A stretch of DNA of 64,000 nt from Acidovorax sp. GBBC 1281 (GCF_028473645.1 NZ_CP097269.1:1496001-1560000), one strand, 5' to 3'. Positions 12,145-21,411 are shown, counted from the stretch's first letter. Program-made: numbers and translations. Notes: generated by a model from the letters alone, not told the origin.

Positions 12145-13809
12145 TCAGGCCAGGGCGGGGCGGCGAGGCTGGAAGGCCGGGGGCAGGGCGGCCTTGGCGG
12201 GGCTGCGCAGGGCCGGCTGGCCGGAGGCGGACAGGATGGCCTGGGCATCGAGCTTGAAGATGGCGACCGCGTCCACCAGCCGGCGCGTCTGCTGCTCCAG
12301 GCTCTGCGCGGCGGCGGCGCTTTCTTCCACCAGCGCGGCGTTCTGCTGCGTGGTCTGGTCGATCTGGCTGATGGCCTGGCTGATCTGCCCGACGCCGGCG
12401 CTCTGCTCGGCGCTGGCACCGCGGATCTGCGCCACCATTTCGGTGACGCGCTGGATCGCGCCGACCACTTCCTGCATCGTGCGGCCGGCCTCGTCCACCA
12501 GTTCGGAGCCCTGCGACACCCGCTCCACGCTGGTGCCGATCAGGCCCTTGATCTGCTTGGCGGCGTCGGCCGAACGGCCGGCCAGGCTGCGCACCTCGGA
12601 GGCCACCACGGCGAAGCCCCGGCCCTGTTCGCCGGCGCGGGCGGCTTCCACGGCGGCGTTCAAGGCGAGGATGTTGGTCTGGAAGGCGATGCCATCGATC
12701 ACGCCGATGATGTCGGAGATCTGCCGCGAGCTGTCGTTGATGTCCTTCATGGTCTTGACCACCTGGGTCACCACGCCGCCGCCCTGGGTGGCCACCGTGG
12801 TCGCGTCCTGGGCCAACTGATCGGCCTGCTTGGCGTTGTCCGCGTTGTTGCGCACCGTGGTGCTGAACTGTTCCATGGTCGATGCCACCTGCTCCAGCGC
12901 GCTGGCCTGCTCTTCGGTGCGCTGGCTCAGGTCGGTGTTGCCGGTGGAGATTTCCATCGAGCCGGTGGCGATGGAGTCGCTGGCGTTGCGCACCTCCGCC
13001 ACGATGGACACCAGGCTCTGCTGCATGGTGCCCAGCGAGGCCAGCACGCTGCCGGGCAGGGCGTTGGCCAGGCCGGCCATGTCGGACAGGTCGCCCTGCG
13101 CCACGCGCTGGGCCGCGGAGCTCAGCTCGGAAGGCTCGGCACCCAGCGAGCGGGTGAGGCTGCGCGTGATCAGCACGCCGGCGATGGCCGCCGCGGCGAA
13201 GGCCAGCAGGCAGGCGCCCAGCAGCAGGGACCGCTGCCACCGGAACTCAGCCTCCGCCTCCTTGACCAGGGCGTTCGCCCGCTGGTCCGTGGCGAGCGAG
13301 TATTCGTTCGTCTTGGCGATCAGCGCGGCCAGCAGGGGGCGGCATTCCGCGTTCATCTTGGTGGTGGCCTGCTCACGCTGGCCCGACACGGCCAGGTTGA
13401 TGATGTCCAGGGCCACGGTGCCGTAGGCCTGCTCCACTTTGTCGATCTCACCCACCAGGGTCCTGATGGCCGGGGGGGCCTCGCCGTGGCTGACCATGTC
13501 TTTCAGCTTGGCCATGTTGGCCTGCACGTCCTTGTGCGCCTCGATCGCCGCCGCCTTCTCCACCGCCACGTCGGCATCGCTCTTCACCAGTACCAGATTG
13601 CGGGCCGCGATGGCCCGGCGATCCACCGCCATGCGGATCTGTTCGGATAGCTTGGCGCGTGCGGCGACGCCATTCACGTAGTCGCTGAAGTTCTCCTTGG
13701 CCCCATTGAGCCCCCAAACCGCCACGCTGGAGGCCACCAGCACCAGCAAGGCCAGCACCCCGAAAGAAAGCGTCAACTGGGCTCTGACGGTGAGATTTCG
13801 CAGCGACAT
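12145..13809 (-). CDS. Methyl-accepting chemotaxis protein (Tar-like)
   Basis: A 554-aa chemoreceptor with a membrane helix at ~9-31, a four-helix periplasmic sensor, a second helix at ~191-213, HAMP, and the signalling hairpin with the exact FAVVASEVRSLAGRSADAAK sequence. The C-terminus ends ARRPALA-like (FQPRRPALA) and lacks a W-x-x-F tether, unlike the receptor at 9455-11335. AGGAG precedes the ATG. A possible promoter (TTGCTT, 17 bp, TATCAA) lies about 40 bp upstream. The ligand is unknown. Confidence 0.92.
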   Translation of the reverse strand: MSLRNLTVRAQLTLSFGVLALLVLVASSVAVWGLNGAKENFSDYVNGVAARAKLSEQIRMAVDRRAIAARNLVLVKSDADVAVEKAAAIEAHKDVQANMAKLKDMVSHGEAPPAIRTLVGEIDKVEQAYGTVALDIINLAVSGQREQATTKMNAECRPLLAALIAKTNEYSLATDQRANALVKEAEAEFRWQRSLLLGACLLAFAAAAIAGVLITRSLTRSLGAEPSELSSAAQRVAQGDLSDMAGLANALPGSVLASLGTMQQSLVSIVAEVRNASDSIATGSMEISTGNTDLSQRTEEQASALEQVASTMEQFSTTVRNNADNAKQADQLAQDATTVATQGGGVVTQVVKTMKDINDSSRQISDIIGVIDGIAFQTNILALNAAVEAARAGEQGRGFAVVASEVRSLAGRSADAAKQIKGLIGTSVERVSQGSELVDEAGRTMQEVVGAIQRVTEMVAQIRGASAEQSAGVGQISQAISQIDQTTQQNAALVEESAAAAQSLEQQTRRLVDAVAIFKLDAQAILSASGQPALRSPAKAALPPAFQPRRPALA

Positions 13810-13986
13810 ATGGCACTCCTAAACGCGGTATTTGATAAATATGGTTCAAATGATAAGCAACATTCTGTAAAAGTAAAGGTGAATCGACCCTAGGTTGGCC
13901 ATGAAGATGGGCTATGCCAATAGGCGGAAAGCGCCAGGCTGTCGCTAAAAGGAAACGCTGCCGTCGACCGCCATTAGCATCCGCGC

Positions 13987-16548
13987 ATGCCGCAGCCGTC
14001 TCCCGCCCCTGCCGTCCTCGCCACGCCTGCCATGGCGCGCCCCTGGCGCTGGCCCTGGTGGCTGGTTGGGGTGCTGGCGGGTGCGGTGCTGCAGCTCACG
14101 CAGGCGGCGTTGTGGCCGCTGGCCGCCTATGCGGCGGCGGCGCTGGGCGGGCTGCTGGGGGCCGTGGCGGCGGTGGTGCCGTCGGGCCGCGGGCGGCGGC
14201 CGGCCTGGTGCGGCTCGCGCGGGTGGATGCTGGCCTGCGGCCTGGTCTTCATGGGGGGCGCGACAGGGCTGCGGGCGCTGCTGTTCCTGCAGGGGGCCTT
14301 GCCGCCGGCGCTGGAAGGCCGCGACATCGCCATCGTGGGCGTGGTGGCCGCCATGCCGCAGACCGGCGACTCCGGCGTGCGCTTGCGCATGGCGGTGGAA
14401 TCGGCAGTGCTGGACGGCCAGGCGGTCACGGTGCCGCCGGTGATCGATGTGGCCTGGTACGTGGGTACCTTCGGCGAGGCCGCCGGCGCGGCGGACGTGC
14501 GGCGGCTGTCCACCCAGGTGCAGGCTGGCGAGCGCTGGCGCATGACCGTGCGCCTGAAGGCACCCCACGGCCTGCGCAACCCGCACGGTTTCGATGCCGA
14601 GCTGGCGTGGTGGGAGCAGGGCGTGCAGGCCACCGGCTACGTGCGCACCGGCGCGCGGGACGAACCGCCCCGGCGGCTGGAGGCGACCTGGCGCTACCCG
14701 GTGCAGCGGGCGCGCCAGGCGGTGCGCGATGCCATCCTGGCCCACCTGGCGCCGGTCGATGCCGGCACGGGCCTGGACGATGGCGGCAATGCCGCACGCA
14801 CCCGCGCCGCGGGCGTGGTGGCCGCGCTGGTCACCGGCGACCAACGCGCGATCGACCGGGCCGATTGGGACGTGTTCCGGGCCACGGGCGTGGCGCACCT
14901 CGTCAGCATCTCGGGCCTGCACATCACGTTGTTCGCCTGGTTGGCCGCAGCGGGGGTCGGCGCGCTGTGGCGCCGCGTGCCGCGCTGGTGCCTGGCCCTG
15001 CCGGCGCCGACGGCGGCGCTGGCCGGGGGCGTGCTGCTGGCCTGGGCCTATGCCGTGTTCAGCGGCTGGGGCGTGCCGGCGCAGCGCACGGTGTGCATGC
15101 TGGCCACCGTGGCGCTGCTGCGGTTATCCGGGCGGCGCTGGCCCTGGCCCCAGGTCTGGCTGCTGGCCTGCGCGGTGGTCGTGCTGGCCGATCCCTGGGC
15201 GCTGCTGCAGGCGGGTTTCTGGCTGAGCTTCGTTGCGGTGGCAGTGCTGTTTGCTACTGATTCAATAGCAAAAGAGGCAAATGAATCTAGGGCATCGGGC
15301 CGATTGGCATCCATGCTGCGCGAGCAGTGGGTGGTCACGCTCGCCCTCACGCCGCTCACGCTGCTGCTGTTCGGGCAGGTGTCCGTCGTCGGCCTGCTGG
15401 CCAACCTGGTGGCGATTCCCTGGATCACGCTGCTGGTCACCCCGCTGGCTTTGGCCGGCACCCTGTGGGCGCCGCTGTGGACGGCCGCCGCGTGGTGCGT
15501 GCTGCCGTTTGCCGGCCTGCTGCAGTGGCTGGCCGCGTTGCCGTGGGCCGCGGTGTCGCTGCCCGCCGCTCCGGTGTGGGCGGGCGTGGCCGGGGTGGCG
15601 GGCGGCACGCTGCTGGCCTTGCGCTGGCCCTGGCCGTTGCGGGCCCTGGGCGTGCCGCTGCTGATCCCCGTGCTGTGGTGGCAGCCGCACCGCCCGCCGC
15701 CGGGCCAGTTCGACCTGCTGGCCGCCGACGTGGGGCAGGGCCAGGCCGTGCTGGTGCGCACCGCGCGCCACGCCATGCTGTACGACGCGGGGCCCCGCTA
15801 TGGGCTGGACAGCGATGCGGGCGACCGTGTGCTGGTGCCGCTGCTGCGCAGCATGGGCGAGCGCATCGACCTGCTGATGCTGAGCCACCGCGACACCGAC
15901 CACACCGGCGGGGCCTCCGCCGTGCTGGCGCAGCAGCCGCAGGCGGGGCTCATGGGTTCGATCGAGAACGAGCATGCCCTGCAGCAACTGCGCCCCGCGG
16001 CGCCGTGCCTGGCGGGCCAGCGGTGGGCCTGGGACGGCGTGCTGTTCGAGGTGCTGCACCCGCTGGAGGCGCAGGCATCGCTGCCATCCGACGGGCCCCG
16101 GCCTGCCGTGCGGCCCAACACCCTGAGCTGCGTGCTGCGGATCACGGCCGCCCCGGCGCCGCAAGGCACCTCGGGGCAGGGCGCCGCGCCGTCCGCGCTG
16201 CTGGTGGGCGACATCGAGCAGGCGCAGGAGGCCGCCCTGGTGGCGCGCGGCGCCATTGCGCCGGTCGATGTGCTGCTGGTGCCGCACCACGGCAGCAAGA
16301 CGTCTTCCACGCCCGCGCTGCTGGATGCGGCCCGGCCCCGCACCGCGCTGGTGCAGGCCGGCTACCGCAACCGCTTCGGCCATCCCGCGCCGGAGGTGGT
16401 GTCGCGGTACCGCGAGCGGGGCGCCGTGCTGCTCGATTCGCCGCGCTGCGGCGCCGCCACCTGGGCGTCCGAGTCGCCCGGCCAATGGCAGTGCGAACGC
16501 GACGCGGGCCGGCGCTACTGGCACCACGCACCCGCCCCGTTGCCGTGA
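13987..16548 (+). CDS. comEC: DNA internalization competence protein ComEC/Rec2
   Basis: ComEC is the inner-membrane channel that brings single-stranded DNA into the cell during transformation. The 853-aa protein has N-terminal membrane helices and a DUF4131 region, the Competence core (LVSISGLHITLFAWL), further helices, and a C-terminal metallo-beta-lactamase-fold domain (ADVGQGQAVLVRT, SHRDTDHTGG, VPHHGSKTSS). A short AT-rich repeat is embedded in frame at 15250-15272, encoding a hydrophilic stretch around FATDSIAKEANES. I see no clear Shine-Dalgarno at 13987; a later start (MARPWRW) is possible. Confidence 0.93.
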   Translation: MPQPSPAPAVLATPAMARPWRWPWWLVGVLAGAVLQLTQAALWPLAAYAAAALGGLLGAVAAVVPSGRGRRPAWCGSRGWMLACGLVFMGGATGLRALLFLQGALPPALEGRDIAIVGVVAAMPQTGDSGVRLRMAVESAVLDGQAVTVPPVIDVAWYVGTFGEAAGAADVRRLSTQVQAGERWRMTVRLKAPHGLRNPHGFDAELAWWEQGVQATGYVRTGARDEPPRRLEATWRYPVQRARQAVRDAILAHLAPVDAGTGLDDGGNAARTRAAGVVAALVTGDQRAIDRADWDVFRATGVAHLVSISGLHITLFAWLAAAGVGALWRRVPRWCLALPAPTAALAGGVLLAWAYAVFSGWGVPAQRTVCMLATVALLRLSGRRWPWPQVWLLACAVVVLADPWALLQAGFWLSFVAVAVLFATDSIAKEANESRASGRLASMLREQWVVTLALTPLTLLLFGQVSVVGLLANLVAIPWITLLVTPLALAGTLWAPLWTAAAWCVLPFAGLLQWLAALPWAAVSLPAAPVWAGVAGVAGGTLLALRWPWPLRALGVPLLIPVLWWQPHRPPPGQFDLLAADVGQGQAVLVRTARHAMLYDAGPRYGLDSDAGDRVLVPLLRSMGERIDLLMLSHRDTDHTGGASAVLAQQPQAGLMGSIENEHALQQLRPAAPCLAGQRWAWDGVLFEVLHPLEAQASLPSDGPRPAVRPNTLSCVLRITAAPAPQGTSGQGAAPSALLVGDIEQAQEAALVARGAIAPVDVLLVPHHGSKTSSTPALLDAARPRTALVQAGYRNRFGHPAPEVVSRYRERGAVLLDSPRCGAATWASESPGQWQCERDAGRRYWHHAPAPLP
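15250..15272. repeat. Dispersed GCTA repeat, copy 2, inside comEC
   Basis: TTTGCTA, 9 bases, TAGCAAA. It is followed by AATGAATCTAGGGCAT, and both parts are much more AT-rich than the flanking comEC sequence. It keeps the reading frame open. It sits in a loop after a predicted membrane helix. Confidence 0.6.
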
Positions 16549-16656
16549 GGACGGCGCGCCATCACCCCGGCGTGCCAGCGGTAAAACGCGCACGTGCCCG
16601 CCGGTCGTCAAAACCCGGCTCACAACTTGCTATGCTGGTTACAGGAGGCACCAGTT

Positions 16657-18117
16657 ATGCAGAAGTTCGATGAGATGTACACGATGCTGCCGTTCGACGG
16701 CAGCGACGTGCGCCCCCACTACAAGCGCTACGGCCAATGGTTGTCGGGCCAGCCAGACGAGGCCATGCAGGCGCGCCGCGCCGAGGCCGAGATGATCTTC
16801 CGCCGGGTGGGCATCACCTTCGCGGTGTACGGCGCCAAGGACGAGGACGGCGCCGGCACCGAGCGGCTCATTCCCTTCGACCTGATCCCCCGCATCATTC
16901 CCGCGCACGAGTGGGCGCGCATGCAGCAGGGACTGGTGCAGCGCGTCACGGCGCTCAACCGCTTCATCCACGACGTCTACCACGGCCAGGACATCCTGCA
17001 CGCCGGCATCATCCCCTCGGACCTGATCCTCAAGAACGCCCAGTACCGGCCCGAGATGGCCGGCGTGGATGTGCCGCGCGACCTGTACGCGCACATCGCC
17101 GGCATCGACATCGTGCGCGCCCCGGACGCGAGCGGCAACGGCATCTACTACGTGCTGGAAGACAACCTGCGCGTGCCCTCGGGCGTGTCGTACATGCTGG
17201 AAAACCGCAAGATGATGATGCGGCTTTTCCCGGAGCTGTTCCGCACGCACCGCGTGGCGCCGGTCGCCCACTATCCCGACCTGCTGCTGGACACCCTGCG
17301 GGCGAGCGCCCCCGCCGCCACGGCGCAGCCGACGGTGGTGGTGCTCACGCCCGGCATGTACAACAGCGCGTACTTCGAGCATGCCTTCCTCGCGCAGCAG
17401 ATGGGCGTGGAACTGGTCGAGGGCCAGGACCTCGTGGTCAAGGACAACTTCGTGTACATGCGCACCACGCGCGGCCTCAAGCAGGTGGACGTGATCTACC
17501 GCCGCGTGGACGACGATTTTCTCGACCCCCAGGTCTTCCGGCCCACCTCCACCCTGGGCTGCGCGGGCCTCATGAACGCCTACCGCGCGGGCAACGTGGC
17601 GATCTGCAACGCCGTAGGCACGGGCATCGCCGACGACAAGTCGGTGTACCCCTACGTGCCCGACATGATCCGCTTCTACCTGGGCGAGGAGCCCATCCTC
17701 GCCAACGTGCCCACCTGGGTGTGCCGCAAGCCCGACGACCTGGCCTACGTGCTGGACCACCTGCACGAACTGGTCGTGAAGGAAGTGCACGGCGCCGGGG
17801 GCTACGGCATGCTGATCGGCCCGGCCGCGACGAAAGCCGAGATCGAGGAGTTCCGCGCCGCGGTGCTGGCCAATCCCTCGGGCTACATCGCCCAGCCCAC
17901 GCTGTCGCTCTCCAGCTGCCCGACCTACGTGGAATCGGGCATCGCCCCGCGCCACATCGATCTGCGCCCCTTCGTGCTGAGCGGCCAGAAGGTGCAGATG
18001 GCCGCCGGCGGCCTGACGCGCGTCGCGCTCAAGGAGGGCTCGCTCGTGGTGAATTCATCGCAGGGCGGCGGCACCAAGGATACCTGGGTGCTGGGAGAAG
18101 AAGGGAGCGTTGCATGA
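16657..18117 (+). CDS. Circularly permuted type 2 ATP-grasp protein
   Basis: A 486-aa protein of the CP_ATPgrasp_2 family (formerly DUF404/DUF407). The family is predicted to catalyse ATP-dependent peptide-bond formation, but the substrate is not known. Characteristic stretches are YYVLEDNLRVPSGVSYMLENR, PTSTLGCAGLM and VVKEVHGAGGYGMLIGP. A strong AGGAGG site precedes the ATG at 16657. The partner alpha-E gene follows, as it does across many bacteria. The third usual partner, a transglutaminase-like protease, is not present after it. Confidence 0.92.
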   Translation: MQKFDEMYTMLPFDGSDVRPHYKRYGQWLSGQPDEAMQARRAEAEMIFRRVGITFAVYGAKDEDGAGTERLIPFDLIPRIIPAHEWARMQQGLVQRVTALNRFIHDVYHGQDILHAGIIPSDLILKNAQYRPEMAGVDVPRDLYAHIAGIDIVRAPDASGNGIYYVLEDNLRVPSGVSYMLENRKMMMRLFPELFRTHRVAPVAHYPDLLLDTLRASAPAATAQPTVVVLTPGMYNSAYFEHAFLAQQMGVELVEGQDLVVKDNFVYMRTTRGLKQVDVIYRRVDDDFLDPQVFRPTSTLGCAGLMNAYRAGNVAICNAVGTGIADDKSVYPYVPDMIRFYLGEEPILANVPTWVCRKPDDLAYVLDHLHELVVKEVHGAGGYGMLIGPAATKAEIEEFRAAVLANPSGYIAQPTLSLSSCPTYVESGIAPRHIDLRPFVLSGQKVQMAAGGLTRVALKEGSLVVNSSQGGGTKDTWVLGEEGSVA

Positions 18118-18206
18118 AGCGGCTGGCCCACGATCGTTTTTCATCATCCCATGGCCTTGGCACGCAAGGCGTGCGGGGTTTGCTGCCCGAGGAGACCGCA
18201 TGCTGA
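18114..18206 (+). other. Short overlapping reading frame bridging ATP-grasp and alpha-E genes
   Basis: A 30-codon frame starts in the ATGA overlap with the ATP-grasp stop codon and ends in the ATGCTGA overlap with the first, truncated alpha-E start. Its C-terminus (VRGLLPEETAC) is repeated as VRGFLPGEAAC at the end of the next short frame because of the tandem duplication. It may allow ribosomes to move on by re-initiation. There is no evidence that a stable peptide is made. Confidence 0.3.
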
Positions 18207-18392
18207 GCCGCACTGCCGATCACTTGTTCTGGATGTCCCGCTACACCGAGCGGGCAGAAAAGACCGCTGCGGGCGGGCTTTCATCAACACAGCGCGTGCG
18301 GGGTTTTCTGCCCGGGGAGGCCGCATGCTGAGCCGCACTGCCGATCACTTGTTCTGGATGTCCCGCTATACCGAGCGGGCAGAAAACACCGC
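18169..18392 (+). repeat. Tandem duplication of the alpha-E gene start
   Basis: About 99 bp at 18169-18267 recur at 18294-18392, an offset of 125 bp, with five mismatches. The unit includes the ribosome site, the ATG and the first ~20 codons. Because 125 is not a multiple of three, the first copy runs out of frame. Confidence 0.9.
18200..18331 (+). pseudogene. Truncated first copy of the alpha-E gene start
   Basis: The frame begins MLSRTADHLFWMSRYTERAE, as the real gene does, then diverges and stops after 43 codons at 18331. Its stop overlaps the true alpha-E start (ATGCTGA at 18325). It has its own AGGAG-like site. It is either a duplication remnant or a leader peptide that couples translation to the full gene. 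Confidence 0.6.
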
Positions 18393-19299
18393 CCGCATGC
18401 TCAACGTGAGCTACGAGACTTCGCTGCTCCCGCAGTCGGCCGACGTGGCGCAGGAGAGCTGGCTGGGCCTGCTGTCGATCAGCGAACTGATCCCCGCCTA
18501 CACCGCGCGGCACGGCGAGGTCACGCGCGAAGGGGTGCTGGAGTTCATGGTGCGCGACGGCAACAACCCGTCGTCCATCCTGTCGTGCCTGCGCGCCGCG
18601 CGCGAGAACGCCCGGGCCGTGCGCGGGGCGCTCACCACCGAGGTGTGGGAGACGCAGAACCAGACTTGGCTGGAGCTGCACCGCCAGCTGGAAGGCAGCT
18701 TGTTCGAACGCGATCCGGGCCAGTTCTTCGAATGGGTCAAGTACCGCTCGCACCTGTCGCGCGGCGTTACGCTGGGCACCATGCTGCAGGACGAGGCCTT
18801 TCATTTCCTGCGGCTGGGCACGTTCCTCGAGCGCTCGGACAACACCGCGCGGCTGCTGGACGTGAAGTTCCACGCGGTGCAGAGCGACTTCCACGGATCG
18901 GGCACGCGCGACCGCAGTCGGGCCGCGCCGCAGGAGTTCGACTTCTACCACTGGAGCGCCATCCTGCGCAGCGTGTCGGCGTTTGAGGTGTACCGCCGCG
19001 TGTACCGCGACGTCATCACGCCCGAGCGCGTGGCCGACCTGCTCATCCTGCGCCGCGACATGCCGCGCTCGCTGCACGCCAGCCTGCACGAGGTGGGCGA
19101 GAACCTGGCGGTGGTGGCCAACGACCAGTCGTCGGAAACCCAGCGCAAGGCGGGCCGGCTGCTGGCCGACCTGCGCTACGGCCGCATCGACGAGATCCTG
19201 TCCACCGGGCTGCATGCGTACCTTACGCAGTTCCTGGACCGGGTGAACGAGCTGGGCGCGGGCATCAGCCGCGACTTCCTGGTGCCCGTGCCGGCCTGA
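18325..19299 (+). CDS. Alpha-E domain protein (partner of the ATP-grasp protein)
   Basis: A 324-aa, almost entirely alpha-helical protein of the alpha-E family (DUF403). It starts MLSRTADHLFWMSRYTERAEN, the family signature, and contains the conserved FLRLGTFLERSDNTARLLD block. The family is found beside circularly permuted ATP-grasp and transglutaminase genes and is thought to act with them in an uncharacterised peptide synthesis or modification system. GGGGAGG lies just upstream of this ATG. Confidence 0.92.
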   Translation: MLSRTADHLFWMSRYTERAENTARMLNVSYETSLLPQSADVAQESWLGLLSISELIPAYTARHGEVTREGVLEFMVRDGNNPSSILSCLRAARENARAVRGALTTEVWETQNQTWLELHRQLEGSLFERDPGQFFEWVKYRSHLSRGVTLGTMLQDEAFHFLRLGTFLERSDNTARLLDVKFHAVQSDFHGSGTRDRSRAAPQEFDFYHWSAILRSVSAFEVYRRVYRDVITPERVADLLILRRDMPRSLHASLHEVGENLAVVANDQSSETQRKAGRLLADLRYGRIDEILSTGLHAYLTQFLDRVNELGAGISRDFLVPVPA

Positions 19300-19303
19300 A
19301 GCA

Positions 19304-19323
19304 CGGACGGCGTCTGCCGTCCG
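19304..19323. terminator. Hairpin between convergent alpha-E and DUF4148 genes
   Basis: CGGACGGC, loop GTCT, GCCGTCCG: a perfect 8-bp stem just after the alpha-E stop. No U-run follows, so its role as a terminator is inferred from position. Confidence 0.45.
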
Positions 19324-19339
19324 CACAATCCGCCGCGGC

Positions 19340-19702
19340 TCACGGAGCGGGGCGGGAGGTGGCGCTGCCGGCCACGGCCGTGCCGCCCGCTGCGGCGCAT
19401 TCGGGCACGGCCCGGTTCACGGGCGGGGTGGGCATGCCATAGGACTGCATCGCCATGGCCTCCAGTTCGCCCGAGGCCCGCGCGCATTGCAGCTCGGCAA
19501 TGACCTCGGCGCGCGTGCGGCCTGCGGGGGCATCCATCGCAACCACTCGGGGCGCAGTCGCGGCTGCGGTGGCCGCATCCGGCGGCGCGCTGGTCTGTGC
19601 CATGGCCAGGGAGCCCGCGAGCAGGGCGCAGGCGGCGAGGGTCGTGCGCGCCAGGGTGTGGGGCGAGGCGGTGGTGTTGCGGCGGTCGAAAACGGTGGGC
19701 AT
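19340..19702 (-). CDS. DUF4148-like small exported protein
   Basis: A 120-aa protein with an N-terminal hydrophobic segment ending in AMAQT, consistent with a signal peptide. A Pro/Ala-rich stretch follows, then RTRAEVIAELQCARASGELEAM, which fits the DUF4148 core common in Burkholderiales. The function is unknown and the protein is presumably periplasmic. AGGAG precedes the ATG. Confidence 0.72.
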   Translation of the reverse strand: MPTVFDRRNTTASPHTLARTTLAACALLAGSLAMAQTSAPPDAATAAATAPRVVAMDAPAGRTRAEVIAELQCARASGELEAMAMQSYGMPTPPVNRAVPECAAAGGTAVAGSATSRPAP

Positions 19703-19886
19703 GGAAGGCTCCTGGGGCGGGTTGGGGGATCAGGACAGGCGTGTGCCTCTCCGTGCCTCCAATGTGCCCACCGGGGCCTGCGGCCGCGAGCCGATTGCGA
19801 CGAATGCACGGCCCGGGTGCCTGAGCTGCGCTGGCGCAGCGCGAATGGGCCGTCAGGAATGGGTTGGTTGTCAGGGCCGGCCGCGT

Positions 19887-20216
19887 TCAGCCCGGCCCGC
19901 CGCCCTGGCGCTTTTGCTCGCGCAGCATGAACAGGTACAGGCTCTCGACCTTCTCGCGCGCCCAGGGCGTCTTGCGCAGGAATTTCAGGCTGGACGCCAC
20001 GCTGGGATCGCTTTCGAAGCAACGCAGGGCCACGCGCTGCGCCAGGCCTTCCCAGCCGTAGTAGTCGTGCAGCGCGACCACGATGGCTTCGAGCGTGATG
20101 CCGTGCAGGGGGTTGCGGGGCTGCCTGGCCGGTGGCGCGGGTGGCGTGGCGCTCGGGGTGGAGGGCGCGGTGGTGGCGGGGGGTTCGCCGGGTTCGGGGA
20201 CTTCGGATTCGGTCAT
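19887..20216 (-). CDS. VF530 family (DUF2132) protein
   Basis: A 109-aa protein whose C-terminal ~70 residues match the VF530/DUF2132 fold: [48 protein letters not shown]. The family is small and has been proposed to bind DNA. The N-terminal ~40 residues are low-complexity Pro/Thr. I chose the ATG at 20216; an upstream ATG at 20294 would add a Pro/Arg-rich leader that overlaps a dispersed repeat. Confidence 0.88.
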   Translation of the reverse strand: MTESEVPEPGEPPATTAPSTPSATPPAPPARQPRNPLHGITLEAIVVALHDYYGWEGLAQRVALRCFESDPSVASSLKFLRKTPWAREKVESLYLFMLREQKRQGGGPG

Positions 20217-20272
20217 GCCGGGGAGCATACGGCCCCGCGCGGCCGGTGGAGGGCGGCCTCGCGCGGGTGTGC

Positions 20273-20335
20273 ATCGAAAAGGGCCCCAGTGCAATCGATA
20301 CTAGGGCGTGTAGCTATGAAAAATATAGCGAACGT
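20273..20335. repeat. Dispersed GCTAT repeat, copy 3 (extended form)
   Basis: On the minus strand it reads GCTAT-N7-ATAGC, then GCCCTAG, then TTGCACTGGGGCC and TTTTCGATGCA. These blocks appear in the same order in the copies at 39331 and 63165. It lies between the LysR stop and the VF530 gene. Confidence 0.65.
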
Positions 20336-21247
20336 TCAGGTCTGCAGATACCGCTCGCTGGCGAACAGCTCGGCCGCCCAGTCCACGAAGGCCCGCACCT
20401 TGGCGCTCAGGTGCCGGTTGGGCGGGTACACCACGTAGATCGGGATGGGCGGAATGGACCACTCGGGCAGCAGCCGCACGAGGTCGCCGCGCTCCAGTTG
20501 CCGGGCCGCCTGGAACAGCGTGATCTGCCCCACGCCGCGCGCCGCGACCAGCGCCGCCGAGTAGGCGTTGGACTCGTTTACCGCCAGTTGCGAGGGCCCG
20601 GTGACCTCGATCATCTCGCCGTCGCGCACGAACTCCAGTGGATAGCGGCGGGTGGACAGCGGCGAGAAATAGATCACGCTCTTGTGGTCGCCCTCCAGAT
20701 CGAGGGGGTGGGTGGGCGTGCCGTAGCGCTCCAGGTAGGCCGGCGCGGCCACGGTGACGAAGGCCAGGTTGCCGATGCGCCGTGCCACCAGCGACTGGTC
20801 GGTCAACTCGCCGCCGCGGATCACGCAGTCGACGTTGTCGCCGATCAAATCCACCGGCCGGTCGCTCACCCCCAGGTCGATCTGGATGTCGGGAAACCGC
20901 GCATGGAACTCCTCCAGCCGCGGAATGATGAGCAGCCGCGCCACCGAGGTGCCCACGTCCACGCGCAGCCGGCCGGTGGGCGTGGCGCGCGCGTGCGTCA
21001 TGCTCGCCTCGATGTCGTCGAAATCGGCGAGCAGGCGCACCGTTCGGTCGTAGTAGGCCGCCCCATCGGCCGTGACGGTCACGCGCCGCGTGGTGCGGTT
21101 GAGCAGCTTCACGCGCAGCCGCGCCTCAAGCGCCTGCACGTACTTGGTAATGGTCGCCTTGGGCAATTGCAGCGAATCGGCCGCCCGCGTGAACGTACCT
21201 GCCTCCACCACCCTTGCAAAAACCCGCATGGCCTGGATCTGGTCCAT
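20336..21247 (-). CDS. LysR family transcriptional regulator
   Basis: A 303-aa LysR-type regulator with an N-terminal winged helix-turn-helix (AMRVFARVVEAGTFTRAADSLQLPKATITKYVQALEARL, residues ~6-45) and a C-terminal substrate-binding domain from ~90. It belongs to the group with RTTRRVTVTADGAAYYDR after the HTH. It is divergent from the hydrolase-like gene at 21412 with a 164-bp intergenic region, in which I found no clear operator. Its target is unknown. Confidence 0.92.
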   Translation of the reverse strand: MDQIQAMRVFARVVEAGTFTRAADSLQLPKATITKYVQALEARLRVKLLNRTTRRVTVTADGAAYYDRTVRLLADFDDIEASMTHARATPTGRLRVDVGTSVARLLIIPRLEEFHARFPDIQIDLGVSDRPVDLIGDNVDCVIRGGELTDQSLVARRIGNLAFVTVAAPAYLERYGTPTHPLDLEGDHKSVIYFSPLSTRRYPLEFVRDGEMIEVTGPSQLAVNESNAYSAALVAARGVGQITLFQAARQLERGDLVRLLPEWSIPPIPIYVVYPPNRHLSAKVRAFVDWAAELFASERYLQT

Positions 21248-21411
21248 GGGCCCTCCTTCTCTCTGGCCCCGAATGGGGCCAAGGAATTCTCACACGGCCC
21301 CGTGCCGTCGATTGTTCGGCAATCGGAAACAGAGCTGTGGCATTTGGCTGGTTTATCGTCGGCGGCTGCGTCGCTACATTTCACATCACCCGGTCTTGTC
21401 CGGTCACCGCC

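Noticed and set aside
16560..16656. A promoter for the ATP-grasp gene (TATGCT at 16631)
   Set aside because: A -10-like box is present but no acceptable -35 lies at 16-18 bp.
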